This document shows, piece after piece, positions 37,330-48,926 of a DNA stretch of 64,000 nt (position 1 is the stretch's first letter; each line of letters starts with the position of its first letter). Both the position numbers and the translations under genes were made by a program. Source of the stretch: Catonia carolina (Eukaryota; Arthropoda; Insecta; Hemiptera; Achilidae); assembly GCA_035578175.1 (NCBI GenBank), contig JAQMRL010000022.1, positions 2,976,001-3,040,000 of the forward strand, written 5' to 3'. The notes under the pieces were generated by a model. That model worked only from the letters and a program-made list of their open reading frames with translations, ran no database searches and had not been told where the DNA came from.

Positions 37330-38080
37330 CTGCGCTTGATATAAAACTTTCAGAATTCCAAATTTGTAATTTTTACTGATCCTACAAATGTTATAGAAAG
37401 CATGTTGTTATTTAGGTCAACAGCCAAAAGGTTGGTTTAAACCTCTAGAGGTTTTACAAAGTGAAAACGAAGAGTGAGGTGGTTTACTATTGCCTTCCTC
37501 ACTGAGTTGAAAAAGTATGCTTATCAGCATGCCAGGCCCTCCGAAAAGTACCCACTTTGCACCCTGTAAATGACACCTTCACTTAATTTACCACAGGGTC
37601 TAGCTGCATAGTGAAATTCATTACTCTCAGAGGAGATAACTCTGATTAGTGTCTTTTAAAACTCTACATCTTCTGTTCTTAAATAGTTCAGTCATAATAG
37701 TTGGCTGACAATGTGATAAGAAACAAAACTATTTTTTGTAGCCCTGGAACCAATAGATCGAATGCAATTAATTTAACATTCCACCTGCTCGTTATTGGGA
37801 GATTGAAAGCATATCAAGCGTAAAAATAATAAAAAAACCGATAATTCAAGAAATAGTTAGACTTTTAGCAACAAATATACAGATTAATAACACAGTTGAA
37901 TTTGTATGGATCCCAGCGTACATTGGTATATCAAATTTAAGATACATAATGGTGCTAAACGTGCTATAGATGGAGTATTTTACAAACATTTTAAGAGTAG
38001 TTACGCAGTTTATAAAACCTGACTTTGTTGATCACTTGCAACGAATTAAAAAAATAATTGTAACATCGATCTAGGAAAAT
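37330..38080 (+). pseudogene. Retrotransposon RNase H domain, split by a family A insertion
   Basis: The left part (to 37395) reads FQNSKFVIFTDPTNVIES, which is the RNase H strand carrying a catalytic aspartate (usual form ..V.IFTDSLS..). The right part (from 37805) continues in the same frame: ISSVKII, IIQEIVRLLATN and FVWIPAYIGIS. The usual form of the last block is WIPAHIGI, so histidine has become tyrosine. After 37930 a frameshift leads to GAKRAIDG, the helix after GNE.AD. RNase H domains of this type follow the reverse transcriptase in jockey, I and R1-like elements. The frame is uninterrupted if the 409 bp at 37396-37804 are skipped. It has lost function through insertion, frameshift and stops. 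Confidence 0.75.
37404..37804 (-). mobile_element. Family A SINE-like element, copy A4, inside an RNase H relic
   Basis: A full-length minus-strand copy (401 bp). The 8-bp direct repeat GAAAGCAT flanks it (37396-37403 and 37805-37812). The host sequence on both sides is one RNase H reading frame, which independently confirms the insertion boundaries. The internal MNFTMQLDP-like frame has a stop. Confidence 0.85.
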
Positions 38081-41000
38081 GCAAATGGCAATCAACTGAA
38101 ACAGGTGAGTTTCCAGATGGCAATTTAACACTTAGATGGTAGCTATCTTCTCCGACCGTCATAAAAATAACAAAAAAAAATTCAATTTAACTTGTCATGC
38201 CTGTTTCATTTCATAAAAACGAAAATTATTGTATCATAAAAAAATCATCCATCATAGTTTATAAATCATTATCATTAAAAATTGGCATCACATTCCTTGA
38301 AAAATTTCACTCCGAAATCGGTCACTGGATCGATTCACATTCCCGCCTTTCCTCATTCATCCCATCTCATTTACTAGTTGTGCTTTAAAAATTATATAGT
38401 TGTAAATAAAAATAAATTTGAAGCCAAAAAATGATGGTAGCTAATTTTTGGAATAATCTACTAGAACGATTTAAAAAAAATTTAAAGGTAAAAAAATACG
38501 GTTTGAATGTTGTTTACTTCGCCATTCCTAAATCATACATTTCATACAAGATTGTATTTAACTACAGTTAGTAACAAATATTATATGAGAAAAGAATTCA
38601 GTGCAAAATGATTTCCTCCCATAGCGAATTAAATGAAAAGTTAATTAAATTAATTAATTAATTTGTTGAAAATAATTAAATAGAGTAGTGCAACTTGTAA
38701 AATTTACGAAATGTTGCAAAATAATATACTTGTAATATAACACGTAACTTTTACGTATTAACAAGAAGAAACAGAGCGTAGAAACGTCTGAGCAAACGTC
38801 TAAGTAGATGTAAATGTAAAGTGAAATGAAATGTTGAATAGAGAAGTCTGAGCTGGAGTGGATTGGAAGGGGTAAGTTAGGTCAAAGTTGAAGTTGAAAA
38901 TGTTGGTGGGTGAATTTGGAAAGGATGAGTTGTAAAGGCAGAGAGAAGGATTGCTTGTAAAATAGTAGGGTAGTCGAAGAAGAGGTAGGGCGAAGAACAG
39001 TATAGTTGTGCTTTGGTTCTGACGGCCTTTCTGCCAGCCAGCCTGCTTTTCCATGGACAGTGAGTAATTAATGAGGCCTGCTCTGATCACCTGCATCCCC
39101 TCCGCCAACATTCACCATTCCGTAATTTAAATTAACGGTATGAGTTATGGGCAGACAACAACTGCATAGTAACATCAGCTCGTCTTGGTATCGTAACAAA
39201 TCAGTTATATTTTAAGAAAAATATACGGAGTAAGGTATATAATTTCTTCTACTTTTCTCTAGGTGGATTTCCATCTAGTATTAATTTATTCAGGACTATG
39301 TCAATAAAAAACTGTTAAATAGCTAAAGAATTAATGTAGATAAGTGATATTAAATGTTAAGGAAAGTAGAAATACCAAAAATTGAAAAAAGTCGATTTTT
39401 ATTTTAAAATTTTAAAACTTAATTAAAATATTCTGCTTCCGGTTTTTTAAAATATGGTTCTACCTGGACTAGATTTTTAAAAAATATTTTCTTGGGCACG
39501 TGCACAGATTTTTTCATTAAATTACATGTTGCTCTATTCTGTTACTAAGTAAACCTGAATACGTTTATAATACATTTAAACGCTTATTCTCAGAAACGCC
39601 TTTTTGTACAGATGACCAATTTTCTCAGAAACCATTAAGCTAATAAACTGAAATTTTTACCAGTTATTCTGCTAATTAAGGAAATGTTAAAGTACTAGAA
39701 TTATTGGGATTTCTCAAAAATTGACCGAAATAAAAGATATTTTACGCCAAAAAAGTGTGAAAATTTGTCACTAAAGAAAAACATTTTTTAAATAAAATTT
39801 TCAATAAAAATTTATTATTATAGTACTATAACATCTCAAAAAGTATGAAGAATAACATCTCTAAATTTCACCTCCGTAGCTTAAATATTTTTTGAGAAAG
39901 TGGGCTTTAAATATAAAGTCATTTTAACATAGGGAATCATAGGTTTGTCTTACTCTCTTTAAAGAACTTTTTTTTACTCATTCTAAGTTATTTTTAGGAC
40001 ATTTACAAAGCAGTATTGGGACGAAAACTAACTAAGATTTGTTTTTCTTTTAAATAGAAACAAATTTTAATAATGGCTTAGTAGCCTAAAATATTTGGCT
40101 AATGACAATACCATAATTTTTGTTTAAAGATCTTGAATTAGTACCAAACAGGAAATTTACCAAAAGTAAATTTAGTAATAGTAAGAGGAGGAAATTTATT
40201 AAAAAGTACACTATTTGTAGAAGAAGGCATATTTACTAAGCGAACACATTCAGTAAATGGTGATTATAGTAATTAAAATAAACGGAATATGTGTTCCTTA
40301 TTTGCATATACGCAAACTTGTTAAAATTTTACGGTGAAAAGAGAAATTGAGCCTCCTAAAAATAAATATAAAATTTAATTAAATTTTAATGTGATTTAAT
40401 TTTTAAATGCAATTTAAATTTAGCACAAAATTCAAAATATTACAAGTAAACGAAAAATATTGACTAGAATATCAACTGTAATTGGCTTAAAAATAGTTTG
40501 GTCAGGAATACAAATTCAATCTTTAATATAACAATTAATTTTATATTTATTTATGCACTGGTAATAATATTTTTCATAGAGGAAGGCTAGGAATCTAGCT
40601 GACATCTAAATGAACATTTTTTATTATGTTAAAAATTTGATTTTTCTATTTTATTTAATAAATATATTTTCCTAAAATCTGATATTAATTTTATTGAATA
40701 AGTTTATTTGTTTATTTTTTCATTAAATTTATGTAGCCTACATATTATTTTACATACGCATAATTCCCTTTTCTTCATTTACAACGTAAAATCTAAAAAG
40801 AATCTCTTATTTATAATTTATAGTGGAAAAATTAATCTTCCCAACTATAACGCCTCTTGTTGAAAAGTAGAAAAAATTGATTTAATCCGAATAAAATTTT
40901 CAATAAATTTATAAACCGATATTTTTATCAAATAAAGAAAAGAAACGGTTTGGTTTCACAAGTAGGCCTACCTATATATTTACCTGCAGCCCTACACTGG

Positions 41001-41090
41001 GTTATTAACTTATTCATGGCACTATAACACTAGTCGTAAAGTGGTGCATTGATTGTAACCGTTGCCTGACTGCTACAAAAAATGAAACTG
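38081..41090. other. Non-coding DNA with one G+C-richer patch
   Basis: Mostly A+T-rich and featureless. 38790-39115 is purine-skewed on the plus strand and ends in a G+C-rich block (CTTTCTGCCAGCCAGCCTGC at about 39026). This gives a 103-residue minus-strand frame (38800-39111) with no family match, rich in S/F/N; I do not support it as a gene. Confidence 0.4.
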
Positions 41091-41875
41091 GAACTATAGA
41101 GTGATTTTTTAGTCCTGTTACCCAATTGTTCATGTCTGGTAATATTTTTCTGAGAAAGGGAAATTTTGTTTTGTGACACGAAATTGGTAAACCTACTCAA
41201 CCGGCATAGATACGGCAGTGCAAATTAATTCTCCTTAAACTGTGTAAAATTTTGTGCCGTTTCAGGTTGGGTTACTTACAGAATGTCTTTTACCCTAGAA
41301 CAACGGGTTTTCATTTTTGAACAACATTTTGCTACGAAATGTTACACGAGTGTAAAAGAATCATTTCAAATTAAATTTTTTGGTGTTTCTCCACCAGAAA
41401 AAAATGTCAGTTTCTAGGCTAACAAACCGATTTTGAGAGACAAGTAGTGTTTGCACCAGGAAACGTAGTGGTCAACTCTCTTGAAAGATGACGTTTTAAA
41501 GAATGTAAAAACAAGATTGCTCAATTCTCCACGTAAAAGTTTACGAAAAATTTCCTCGCAAGTTGGTTTGTAATATTCGAGTGTTCAAAAAGCTGCTATA
41601 AAATTGAAATTGTATTCTTATTGCGTACGATTTCGTAGCAAAATATTGTTCAAGAATGAAAACCAATGTTCTAGGGTAAAAGACGTTCTGTTCGTAACAA
41701 GACCGGAAATGGCACAAAATTTTCCTCAGCTCAAGGAGAACAACTCACACGACCGTATCAATACCGGTTGAGTAGGGCTACCTTCGTGTCACAAAACAAA
41801 ATTTCTCTTTCTTAGAAAAAAATTACCAAACATGAACAATTGGGTAACAGGACTAAAAACCACTCTTACAATTTC
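41091..41875. mobile_element. Fold-back DNA transposon with ~250-bp inverted arms
   Basis: Left arm 41091-41340, right arm about 41626-41875, with a ~285-bp spacer. The outer ends are GAACTATAGAGTGATTTTTT and, in reverse, GAAATTGTAAGAGTGGTTTT. The arms share TTAGTCCTGTTACCCAATTG, TTTTGTTTTGTGACACGAA and TCTTTTACCCTAGAACA, and are roughly 80% alike by eye. The left arm runs into a DUF4817-type transposase N-terminus. The right arm is an inverted copy of the same first part, including the first ~20 codons of that transposase. The element therefore consists of its own 5' end plus an inverted duplicate. Confidence 0.75.
41283..41640 (+). pseudogene. DUF4817-type transposase, N-terminal remnant
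   Basis: ATG at 41283. It reads MSFTLEQRVFIFEQHFAT, then TSVKESFQIKFFGVSPP, then (with shifts and stops) LTNRF and an HLQ/SRKSLRKIS region. This is the helix-turn-helix DNA-binding half of a mariner/Tc1-superfamily transposase like that at 29689-30737. The catalytic half is absent and replaced by the inverted right arm. At least three stops or frameshifts are present. Confidence 0.65.
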
Positions 41876-41937
41876 TTATTTTGAATTTAACCAAGAGTTT
41901 CAGTTTGCCCTTATTTTTAAATTTCTATCCCTAACGT

Positions 41938-42240
41938 ATGTACGTTGCAATCTGTTCAATTGAGAACAATAAACAATCCAATAAGCAACCCAATAACCAA
42001 GTGAGATGAGGATGATGCGTATGACGTGTGAATGAGGTGTAGTCTTGTACAAACCCACGCCAGCCATTCCCGGGAGAGTATGGTTAATTTGACCATTAAA
42101 GTACACCGGTAACCACTGTCTAGTATTGAAATCCATATAAAAGTAACTATCTTTAGTATGATTTGAACCAGGAACCTTTGTCTTCAAAAATCAACTGTTA
42201 CACAGCTGGTGACGACTTTACCTCTAGACCAACCCGGTGA
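41938..42240 (-). mobile_element. tRNA-derived SINE1 copy
   Basis: On the minus strand: start CACCGGGTTGGTCTAGAGGT, perfect box A TGGTCTAGAGG (42221-42231), B box GGTTCAAATCA (42159-42169), then the SINE1 body ending at GCAACGTACATACG. It is well preserved. I found no convincing target-site duplication. Confidence 0.8.
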
Positions 42241-42467
42241 ATAATTTTGCACTTTAACCGGAAAAAATAATCAGACCGAATTTTTAGAACGATTTAACGA
42301 AGTAAATGTCTTAGAAAATAACATATAACTTTGATTACTTAAAATGGTCATTCCGCTTTTCTCTTTAAGAATGAAGGTAATGATAAAGGTTTGGTATTTT
42401 ATGAGAAACAAAAATGTTCTCTTTTTTGGAAATGTCACTTCAGTTTTACCAATTATACATTAAATAT

Positions 42468-42860
42468 TTGCCCGTAACAGGCAGGTGGAGAATTAAATTG
42501 TTTGCACTCGATCTGCTAGTTCAAGGGCTACAAAAATAGTTCTGTTCCTTATCACATGGTCATCCAATTATATGACTGAAGCATTTAAGAAAAGAAGAGA
42601 TAGAAATATCAAAGACACTAGTCACAGTTATCTCCTCTGAGAGTAATAAATTTCATTATACAGCCAGACCCTGTGTTGAATGAAGTGAAGGTGTCATTTG
42701 GAGGGTGAAAAGTAGATGTTTTTCAGAGGACCTGGCATACTGATAAGCATACTTTTCCATTCAGTGAGGAAGGCATGGTAAACCAACTCCTTCCTTGTTT
42801 TACTAAGTAAAATCTCTAGAGGTTATAACCAGCCTTTCGGCTGATGACCTAAATAACAAG
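42468..42860 (+). mobile_element. Family A SINE-like element, copy A5
   Basis: A full-length copy starting TTGCCCGTAACAGGCAGGTG and ending GGCTGATGACCTAAATAAC. The shared frame is broken (ATA in place of ATG at 42649 and an early stop). It is the only family A copy for which I did not find a target-site duplication. Confidence 0.75.
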
Positions 42861-44826
42861 AACACAGAAAAAAATAAATTTAGTAGACGATGCACACAAA
42901 TTATATAAATTTTAAGAGCCTATAACTGATTATGAGCTATACTATTTTTCGATGCTAATTGGCTCTAAACGTACGCATTACCTTCTACCGACTTCATAGC
43001 TAGCCAATGACTTGCCAGCAACGTTGCAATCACTTGCTCTAGTAGCTCTGTTATGTTATATATTTCGTCAGTCATTTTTTTGGTTTTTCAATAACAATTA
43101 TAACCTATGAACATACAATCAGCTGATTATATTATTAAGTATTGCATGTAAATGCGCTCTAATTGATTTGTTCAGTACAAGATGCAAGACACAAGTGAAC
43201 AACTGTGGGTCTGATATGGATGCGCGTGTAATATCTCTCAGGCTGATATATTCGTACAATTTGACAACGGTGGCAAACGTTCTGATTGTCTAAACGTGTG
43301 AAACAGCAGAGCTCATCAACCGTAAAAATAATTATGACAAAACAGTTTACTACAATGTTAATTTGTTTACCATTACTTTGTTGGTAATTATAACAATTAG
43401 GAAAAAATGCAAATTCTATCACTTTTAAATAAAACTGCTTTTTATTGTAGAAAGAAGACGCTAATTAAAATTATTGTCTTGGTTTCTCTTCTGAGTGAAC
43501 TAATACGTATATAAATAATCTCTATTTGTCGGCGACCATTTGCAAGAAAATGGATCGTTAAAATACAATAAACAATGTGCAGTAAAAACTTAAAATTATA
43601 ATTTACTTTTAAAAATAAATTATAATACTAACATTAATACGAATTATGTAAAACAAAAACAAAAATTAAAAAATGTTCTTTCGTGAACTTATGTGAGTTA
43701 TTCACTTTGCAGTAAAGACAGATACGTGCGCCCGCACACACACAAACAAACGTAAAACTACCACATCAGGCTACAAGTCATCCAATGGAGTTTACAAAAG
43801 AGCTACAATACAATAGACATTACAAGTGTTGTTGAAACTTACTAAGCTTATTGTTACTTTAAATTGTAAAGAAAACTCAAGAATTTGAGTTAATAAACCA
43901 AGTATGGTGAGTTCAATAAAAAAAAAGAAAACCGAAATAGATAAAGAATAACTAATGCTAATTGATATTTTAATCCAGTTAACATAGATAACTGAGTCAA
44001 CCTATTACATAATGTATTACCTATTACATGTAGGATAATAATTCATAGCAGATCTATGGACATATTATACTTTACGTTTTATCACATCTATATACATTTC
44101 ATTAGAAATGTAGCATCCCCATATTTCACATAAAATCCGCAAGAAAGACTGAAACGACGATAGAATCAAAAACCAGCATAGTGGAAAAATTTCGAACCTC
44201 TAAATTTAATGTTTATTCATTAGCATCATAAAAATTAATCTACCGTTGGAGTCGCGGTCTCCTTAATGTCATAATACCATTTTAATCGTATAAAATGACA
44301 TTACATTTGCTAGTTGAAGGCCTATTTTTAAAGTTGTGAATAAATATACTACCTATTCTAAAAGAATCGGTACAAAAAAAACGATTATAGATTAACGAAC
44401 TAGAGAATTCAGATGAAGGCAGAGCATAGTGAACAAGATCACAGCACAGAGCAAATTGACTTTCGTAAATCGTATCCTGCGTTGTCACATTGTAGTCCCG
44501 CTGTGAATGATAACCTTACAAAAATTCAGCTGGAGTTCGGTGGAACACTGTGACTTAGCGAAGGGGCAACCTCGCACCCGACCTTGCCTGTTATTGGATA
44601 GATCTCATCTGCAGTCTTTAGTTCGTTGGTGTATAGGTTATTAATTTTATAACTGGATTTCCATTTTAAAAGAAATCAGATAAAATATTACAAAATCGGA
44701 ATTGCTTATTTTTACATAAGAACAAGAAAATAAAATCAATTGAATTCATTTTTCATTAAACATTAGCAAACTCTATAACATTACTTTCCCAAAAATAATA
44801 AATTGCTTCTGTATTTTATACTAACA
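42861..44826. other. Non-coding DNA with a G+C-richer island at 44455-44640
   Basis: No supported gene. Minus-strand frames 43159-43422 and 44282-44488 are not recognisable. The island 44455-44640 (for example GGGGCAACCTCGCACCCGAC) stands out from its A+T-rich surroundings and matches none of the window's repeats. It could be regulatory, an exon or an unrecognised element. Confidence 0.35.
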
Positions 44827-44836
44827 GATTAATCAC

Positions 44837-45232
44837 TTGCCCATAACGACCAGGTGGAGTGTTAAATTAATTGCACTTGATCTACTGGTTCCTGGGCTAC
44901 AAAAAGTAGTTCTGTTTCTTAACGCATAGTCAGCCAATTATATGACAACTATTTAAGAACAGAAGAGGTAGAGGTGTAAAAGACACCAGTCAGAGTTATC
45001 TCCTCTGAGAGTGATGAATTTCATTATACAGCCAGACCCTGTAGTGAATGAAGTGAAGAGGTCATTTGCAGGGTGGAAAGTAGGTGCTTTTCGGAAGACC
45101 TGGAATGATGATAAGCATTCTGTTTCAACTCAGTTAAGAAAGCAATAGTAAACCACCTGACTACCAATTTTTACTTAGTAAAACCTCTAGAGGTTCAAAC
45201 TAGCCTTTCGGCTGTTGACCTAAACAACAACT
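44837..45232 (+). mobile_element. Family A SINE-like element, full-length copy A6
   Basis: A 396-bp copy flanked by a perfect 10-bp direct repeat GATTAATCAC (44827-44836 and 45233-45242). It starts TTGCCCATAACGACCAGG and ends CTAAACAACAACT, showing the AAC-repeat tail. Confidence 0.85.
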
Positions 45233-45242
45233 GATTAATCAC

Positions 45243-45918
45243 AGTAATAACAATTGCTAAAACTGAACTACAGCAACCCTGTCGTGAAGGAAGAATGCTG
45301 TTGACTTAATTGTAAGAAAATTTCATTCATAATTTTTATTAATCACATTTTGAACGATATCGCATCAAATGCACGCAACATATCGTGATTACACCTAAAG
45401 ATACTTTGCATTATAATTCGTCTTACAGTAAATATGCATTTTTACCTGCAAAGAAAATAAAAGTATAAGAGATAGCCTATTATTATTAATATTACAGCAA
45501 AAGATACTTGTCGTAATTGATTTGACATATTTATTGTCTATCTCTTTAAAAAATAAAATAGGAATGTAGCCTATTTGTATTTCACAAAAATATGTAGTAA
45601 AATATTATCTGTGTAAGCAAAGTTCCAATTAGAGTAGTGAAAAAAGCAATTAATGGAAAATTAACAACGCCTTTTTGTAATTTATTGAAAAATCAACTGT
45701 GTTACAAAATGGTAAATTGATTTTGATCAACTGCTTCAACAGTTCGGTTAAAAGGAACTACAGAATAATGGAATGAGACGAAAAAAAACTAAGAGGATAA
45801 ACGATTAAACGAAAACGGAATTAAGTTGTAATTTTATATATTTGCTACACTTGTTACATACAAATAGATAATATACTATACTATTTTATTAAACATTATT
45901 TTCCTTTGTTTGCACCAC
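45243..45918. other. A+T-rich non-coding DNA
   Basis: Nothing recognised. Confidence 0.4.
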
Positions 45919-46080
45919 TACATATACGATTATGAACAGCCAAAACAAAATAAAATAAAATATAAAACTCACCTCAGAGTATTATAATACTACAAATATT
46001 ATATACAGAGTATATAATACTCTGAGGTGAGTTTTATATTTTATTTTATTTTGTTTTGGCTGTTCATAATCATATATGTA
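45919..46080. repeat. Near-perfect 68-bp inverted repeat with 26-base loop
   Basis: Left arm 45919-45986 and right arm 46013-46080 are reverse complements with a single mismatch (C/T near the outer end). The arm carries GATTATGAACAGCCAAAACA and AAACTCACCTCAGAGTATTA. The near identity suggests a recent inverted duplication or gene conversion, or a selected hairpin. No other copy was noticed in the window. Confidence 0.9.
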
Positions 46081-46174
46081 ATATACTATACATATTAAAA
46101 AAACTAGCTGGCCCATACGAATAAATTTGCACAATAAACAAAAAAATTGGTGTACTTTTTTATTGATTTGTTTC

Positions 46175-46320
46175 AAGTCGCGTCAACTGTTTGGTTATTA
46201 TCGACTACGATGGATTATGTTACTATAACTGTGGGATTTGCCTTGTGAAAATTTCCAGACTTTGGCCGGGAATCGACTCGGGTCCTCCACGTGATTGGTT
46301 AACGCTGAGGTAAGTTAAAA
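46175..46320 (-). mobile_element. tRNA-derived SINE2 copy
   Basis: The minus strand starts CCTCAGCGTTAACCAATCAC and has B-box-like GAGTCGATTCCCG. The SINE2 body contains GTAGTCGATAATAACCAAAC and GCGACTTGAAACA. The head is incomplete. Confidence 0.65.
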
Positions 46321-46554
46321 TAAAATAACTCATTTTATGAAAAATCTTTTCTTTATGAATAACCAATTTTACAATTAGGCCTACATTAACACTTATAACG
46401 TTTTTATTAAAATATTCTAATATAAGTTTGAAGTAATATTTATATTCTGTAATCACGATAGCACTACCATAACAACTCTTCGTTAATCTTGTTTGTCTTC
46501 TCAACCCGTTGGTTGGTGGGCCGGTTTCTACAGATCTTCATGATATACGGATAA

Positions 46555-47190
46555 AATATTATTTTATTTCCTCTCTCACTAGATCTAATTACTCCAGTCT
46601 CGGTCTTCCCTTGTGGAATGAACTGTCAGCAGTTCCTCAAGCAGGTGGTGAACCAGGTTGAATGTTGCAGCAGATGATCAATGATAATGTTTTTCTTTCT
46701 TTCATTTAAGTAGGATTCTTCCTTTATTCACTTTTTTCAGAGCATCTTATTGATCAATGGTTACTGTCCATAGAATCTTAAGTATTCTCCGTTAACACCA
46801 CATTTCAAACACTTCCAATTTTTTCTTATACACTTTGTATTAAATCACAAAGATTGATATAAGATTCTCCAAATGAAGCTTCTAACAAAACTCTTTTTTT
46901 ATTTCCAGAAAAGTACTTTTTTGGGTTTGGAGTCTTTTTTTCTTAAAGAATGCTTTCTTGAGGTGTGCTTGTTGGGTTCTTTTATGTCAGTTGTGCACCT
47001 TTCATCAGATGTTATAGAACTTCCTAGATATTCTTTAACACACTACTTGTAAATAATCACATTAACATGTGTTATAACATGGATGTTATAGAACTTCCTA
47101 GATATTCTTTAACACACTACTTGTAAATAATCACATTAACAACTAATGGAATCTTTGAAGAGTTAAAAGGTTGTAGCTAAACTGAGTATT
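46555..47190 (-). pseudogene. Non-LTR retrotransposon reverse transcriptase C-terminus
   Basis: A minus-strand frame holds VNVIIYK..VKEYLGSSITSD (the V.YLGS.IT.D block), RCTTDIKEPNK, SLRKKRLQ, KKLEVFEMWC (the KLEAFEMW block), RRILKILWTVT and LKKVNKGRIL. In a shifted frame KGRPRLE follows near 46620. It has at least six stops. The 60-bp segment covering YLGSSIT is present twice (47008-47067 and 47082-47141). It is a different lineage from the 14396 and 23765 copies, judged from its block spelling. Confidence 0.8.
47008..47141. repeat. Perfect 60-bp direct duplication with 14-bp spacer
   Basis: 47008-47067 and 47082-47141 are identical; the spacer is TGTGTTATAACATG. It lies inside a retrotransposon relic and duplicates its YLGSSIT codons. 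Full identity means the duplication is young. Confidence 0.9.
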
Positions 47191-47903
47191 ATCAGTATCA
47201 GATCCAATTTTGACATACGAAAAGTACACAGTGAGTTAATTAATTAGTTAATAAAATACAATGCCTTTATTTAAAATATAATTGATTTAAAGCATATCAC
47301 AAAAAATAATAATACGAAATTCAAAAGAAAAACAAATAAATATTAACTCAGCATAATCTTGACTTGGCCTATACATGGTAGTCGGCCAGGATTAGTAAAT
47401 TCAAAATAAATCAAATTGAACCCTCGGTTTTCATTGAGCGAAGCTATAAAATAAATAAATACCTAATATCAACAAAATAGGGCCTACCCCTTTTTAATTA
47501 TTCATAAAACCTAAACACTTAAAAATAAATTATTTTAAAATTTTATAAGAATACTACAAAGAATTCTTTCAATGTGTTAAATAAGAAAAATAGCGAGTTG
47601 TAACTAAATTAATTCGAGCAAATATGTATTACATTAACACAACTTTTGTTGCAAAATTAGTGAGTTCAAGTAGATTCTAAATTGCAATTACACAGAAAGA
47701 TCATTAGTAATTTAATGTTTGTTCACAGTTTCTCGTTGAAGTAATCAATAAGCAATAAAATGTGAAATCCAGTTACGATTTAGAAATTAGAATAATGAAG
47801 TACTGAAATGTTCATTACTTGAGATGTGTACAAAGCAAAGTTATCTGCTTTTAACGAAATAGAGCAAGGAACAAGCTATCGAATAACGACTGAGAAACGA
47901 GAA
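47191..47903. other. A+T-rich non-coding DNA
   Basis: No repeat or gene recognised; it lies directly upstream of the candidate promoter at 47904. Confidence 0.4.
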
Positions 47904-47978
47904 TCAGTTAGTCACTAAAGGAGAACATACTACGGAGAGTTGGAACTCATGAGATCAAAGCAAGTGTACTTGGTAAGT
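47904..47978 (+). promoter_or_regulatory. Candidate promoter initiator and 8-codon first exon
   Basis: TCAGTT at 47904-47909 matches the arthropod initiator consensus TCAGTY. It is followed 40 bases later by ATG at 47949, eight codons (MRSKQVYL), and a strong splice donor, TTG then GTAAGT, at 47970-47978. Insect cuticle-protein and other secreted-protein genes often have just such a tiny coding first exon ending in phase 0. The local base composition (47840-47980) is richer in G+C than its surroundings. There is no TATA-like box at -30 and no second exon is recognised downstream in the window, so this may be chance. Confidence 0.3.
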
Positions 47979-48310
47979 AACCTCTGATGATGATAAATTT
48001 TCTTGAAATATAATGTACTGAACCGAATGAAATTATAAACAAATACAAATATTTCGCTAACGTTGTCATTTTCAAACGACTCTTGAAACGCTATTTCAAT
48101 TTTGTTAATTTATTGCTTCATACACTAGAAATATTACTTTATTAAATAAATTTAATGTAAGTTTATAATTTATAGAATACTTTGCAACTTTGACTTTCAG
48201 ATAAGAGACTATAATATATATAAAGTACTTAAAATTCTAGTTAATAGAGAAATTATTTTATGAGATATTTATGTTTAATTCGACTATACTGTCAAATTAC
48301 CATTAAAAAG
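47979..48310. other. A+T-rich DNA, possible intron
   Basis: If the upstream exon is real this would be its first intron. No exon was found. Confidence 0.25.
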
Positions 48311-48876
48311 AAATCTGATGTGAACACTCACTCGAATTTTTTGCCAATGCAAATAATGAACAATATAACCTAACATTAGAAATAATCAGAAAAACTAACC
48401 TCAAAAAATAACCTTATTTTAATCATTAGTGAATGATGCACAATGAAAACTAACCTTAGTTTGACTTAATAATACGGAAAATCACTCTTTTACGCTAAAC
48501 CAGGATCTGTAGAGAAAAGTACTCTAAATAAAAGATGTAGATCTTTTAATTTTCTATAAATACCTCCTCAAGAATAGACCAGCCTCCTCAAGAATAATTT
48601 CAACAGACATGGCACCTGCATTATCTTGTAAAGCATAAAAATGAATGTAGTAAATGAGGCGGTTTAAAAAAAATGTCGTAGCAGCCGTTTTTGAGAAAAT
48701 CGAAAAAAGTGAAAAATTACACCAATAAACTACTACTTCCGGTTGACCAATTTTGATGAAAATGTTCGTGTCGGGTTCTCTAAAACTACTAAGTCCTACT
48801 TAAGTTTCAATTTTCAACTTATTACGATGGGAACATCGTAATAAGTATTTCAAAAATGGAAATTTCTGAAATATTT

Positions 48877-48926
<50 letters not shown>

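Noticed and set aside
38800..39111. 103-residue minus-strand frame in the G+C-richer patch
   Set aside because: Low-complexity S/F/N/T composition with no recognisable motif; better explained by plus-strand purine skew.
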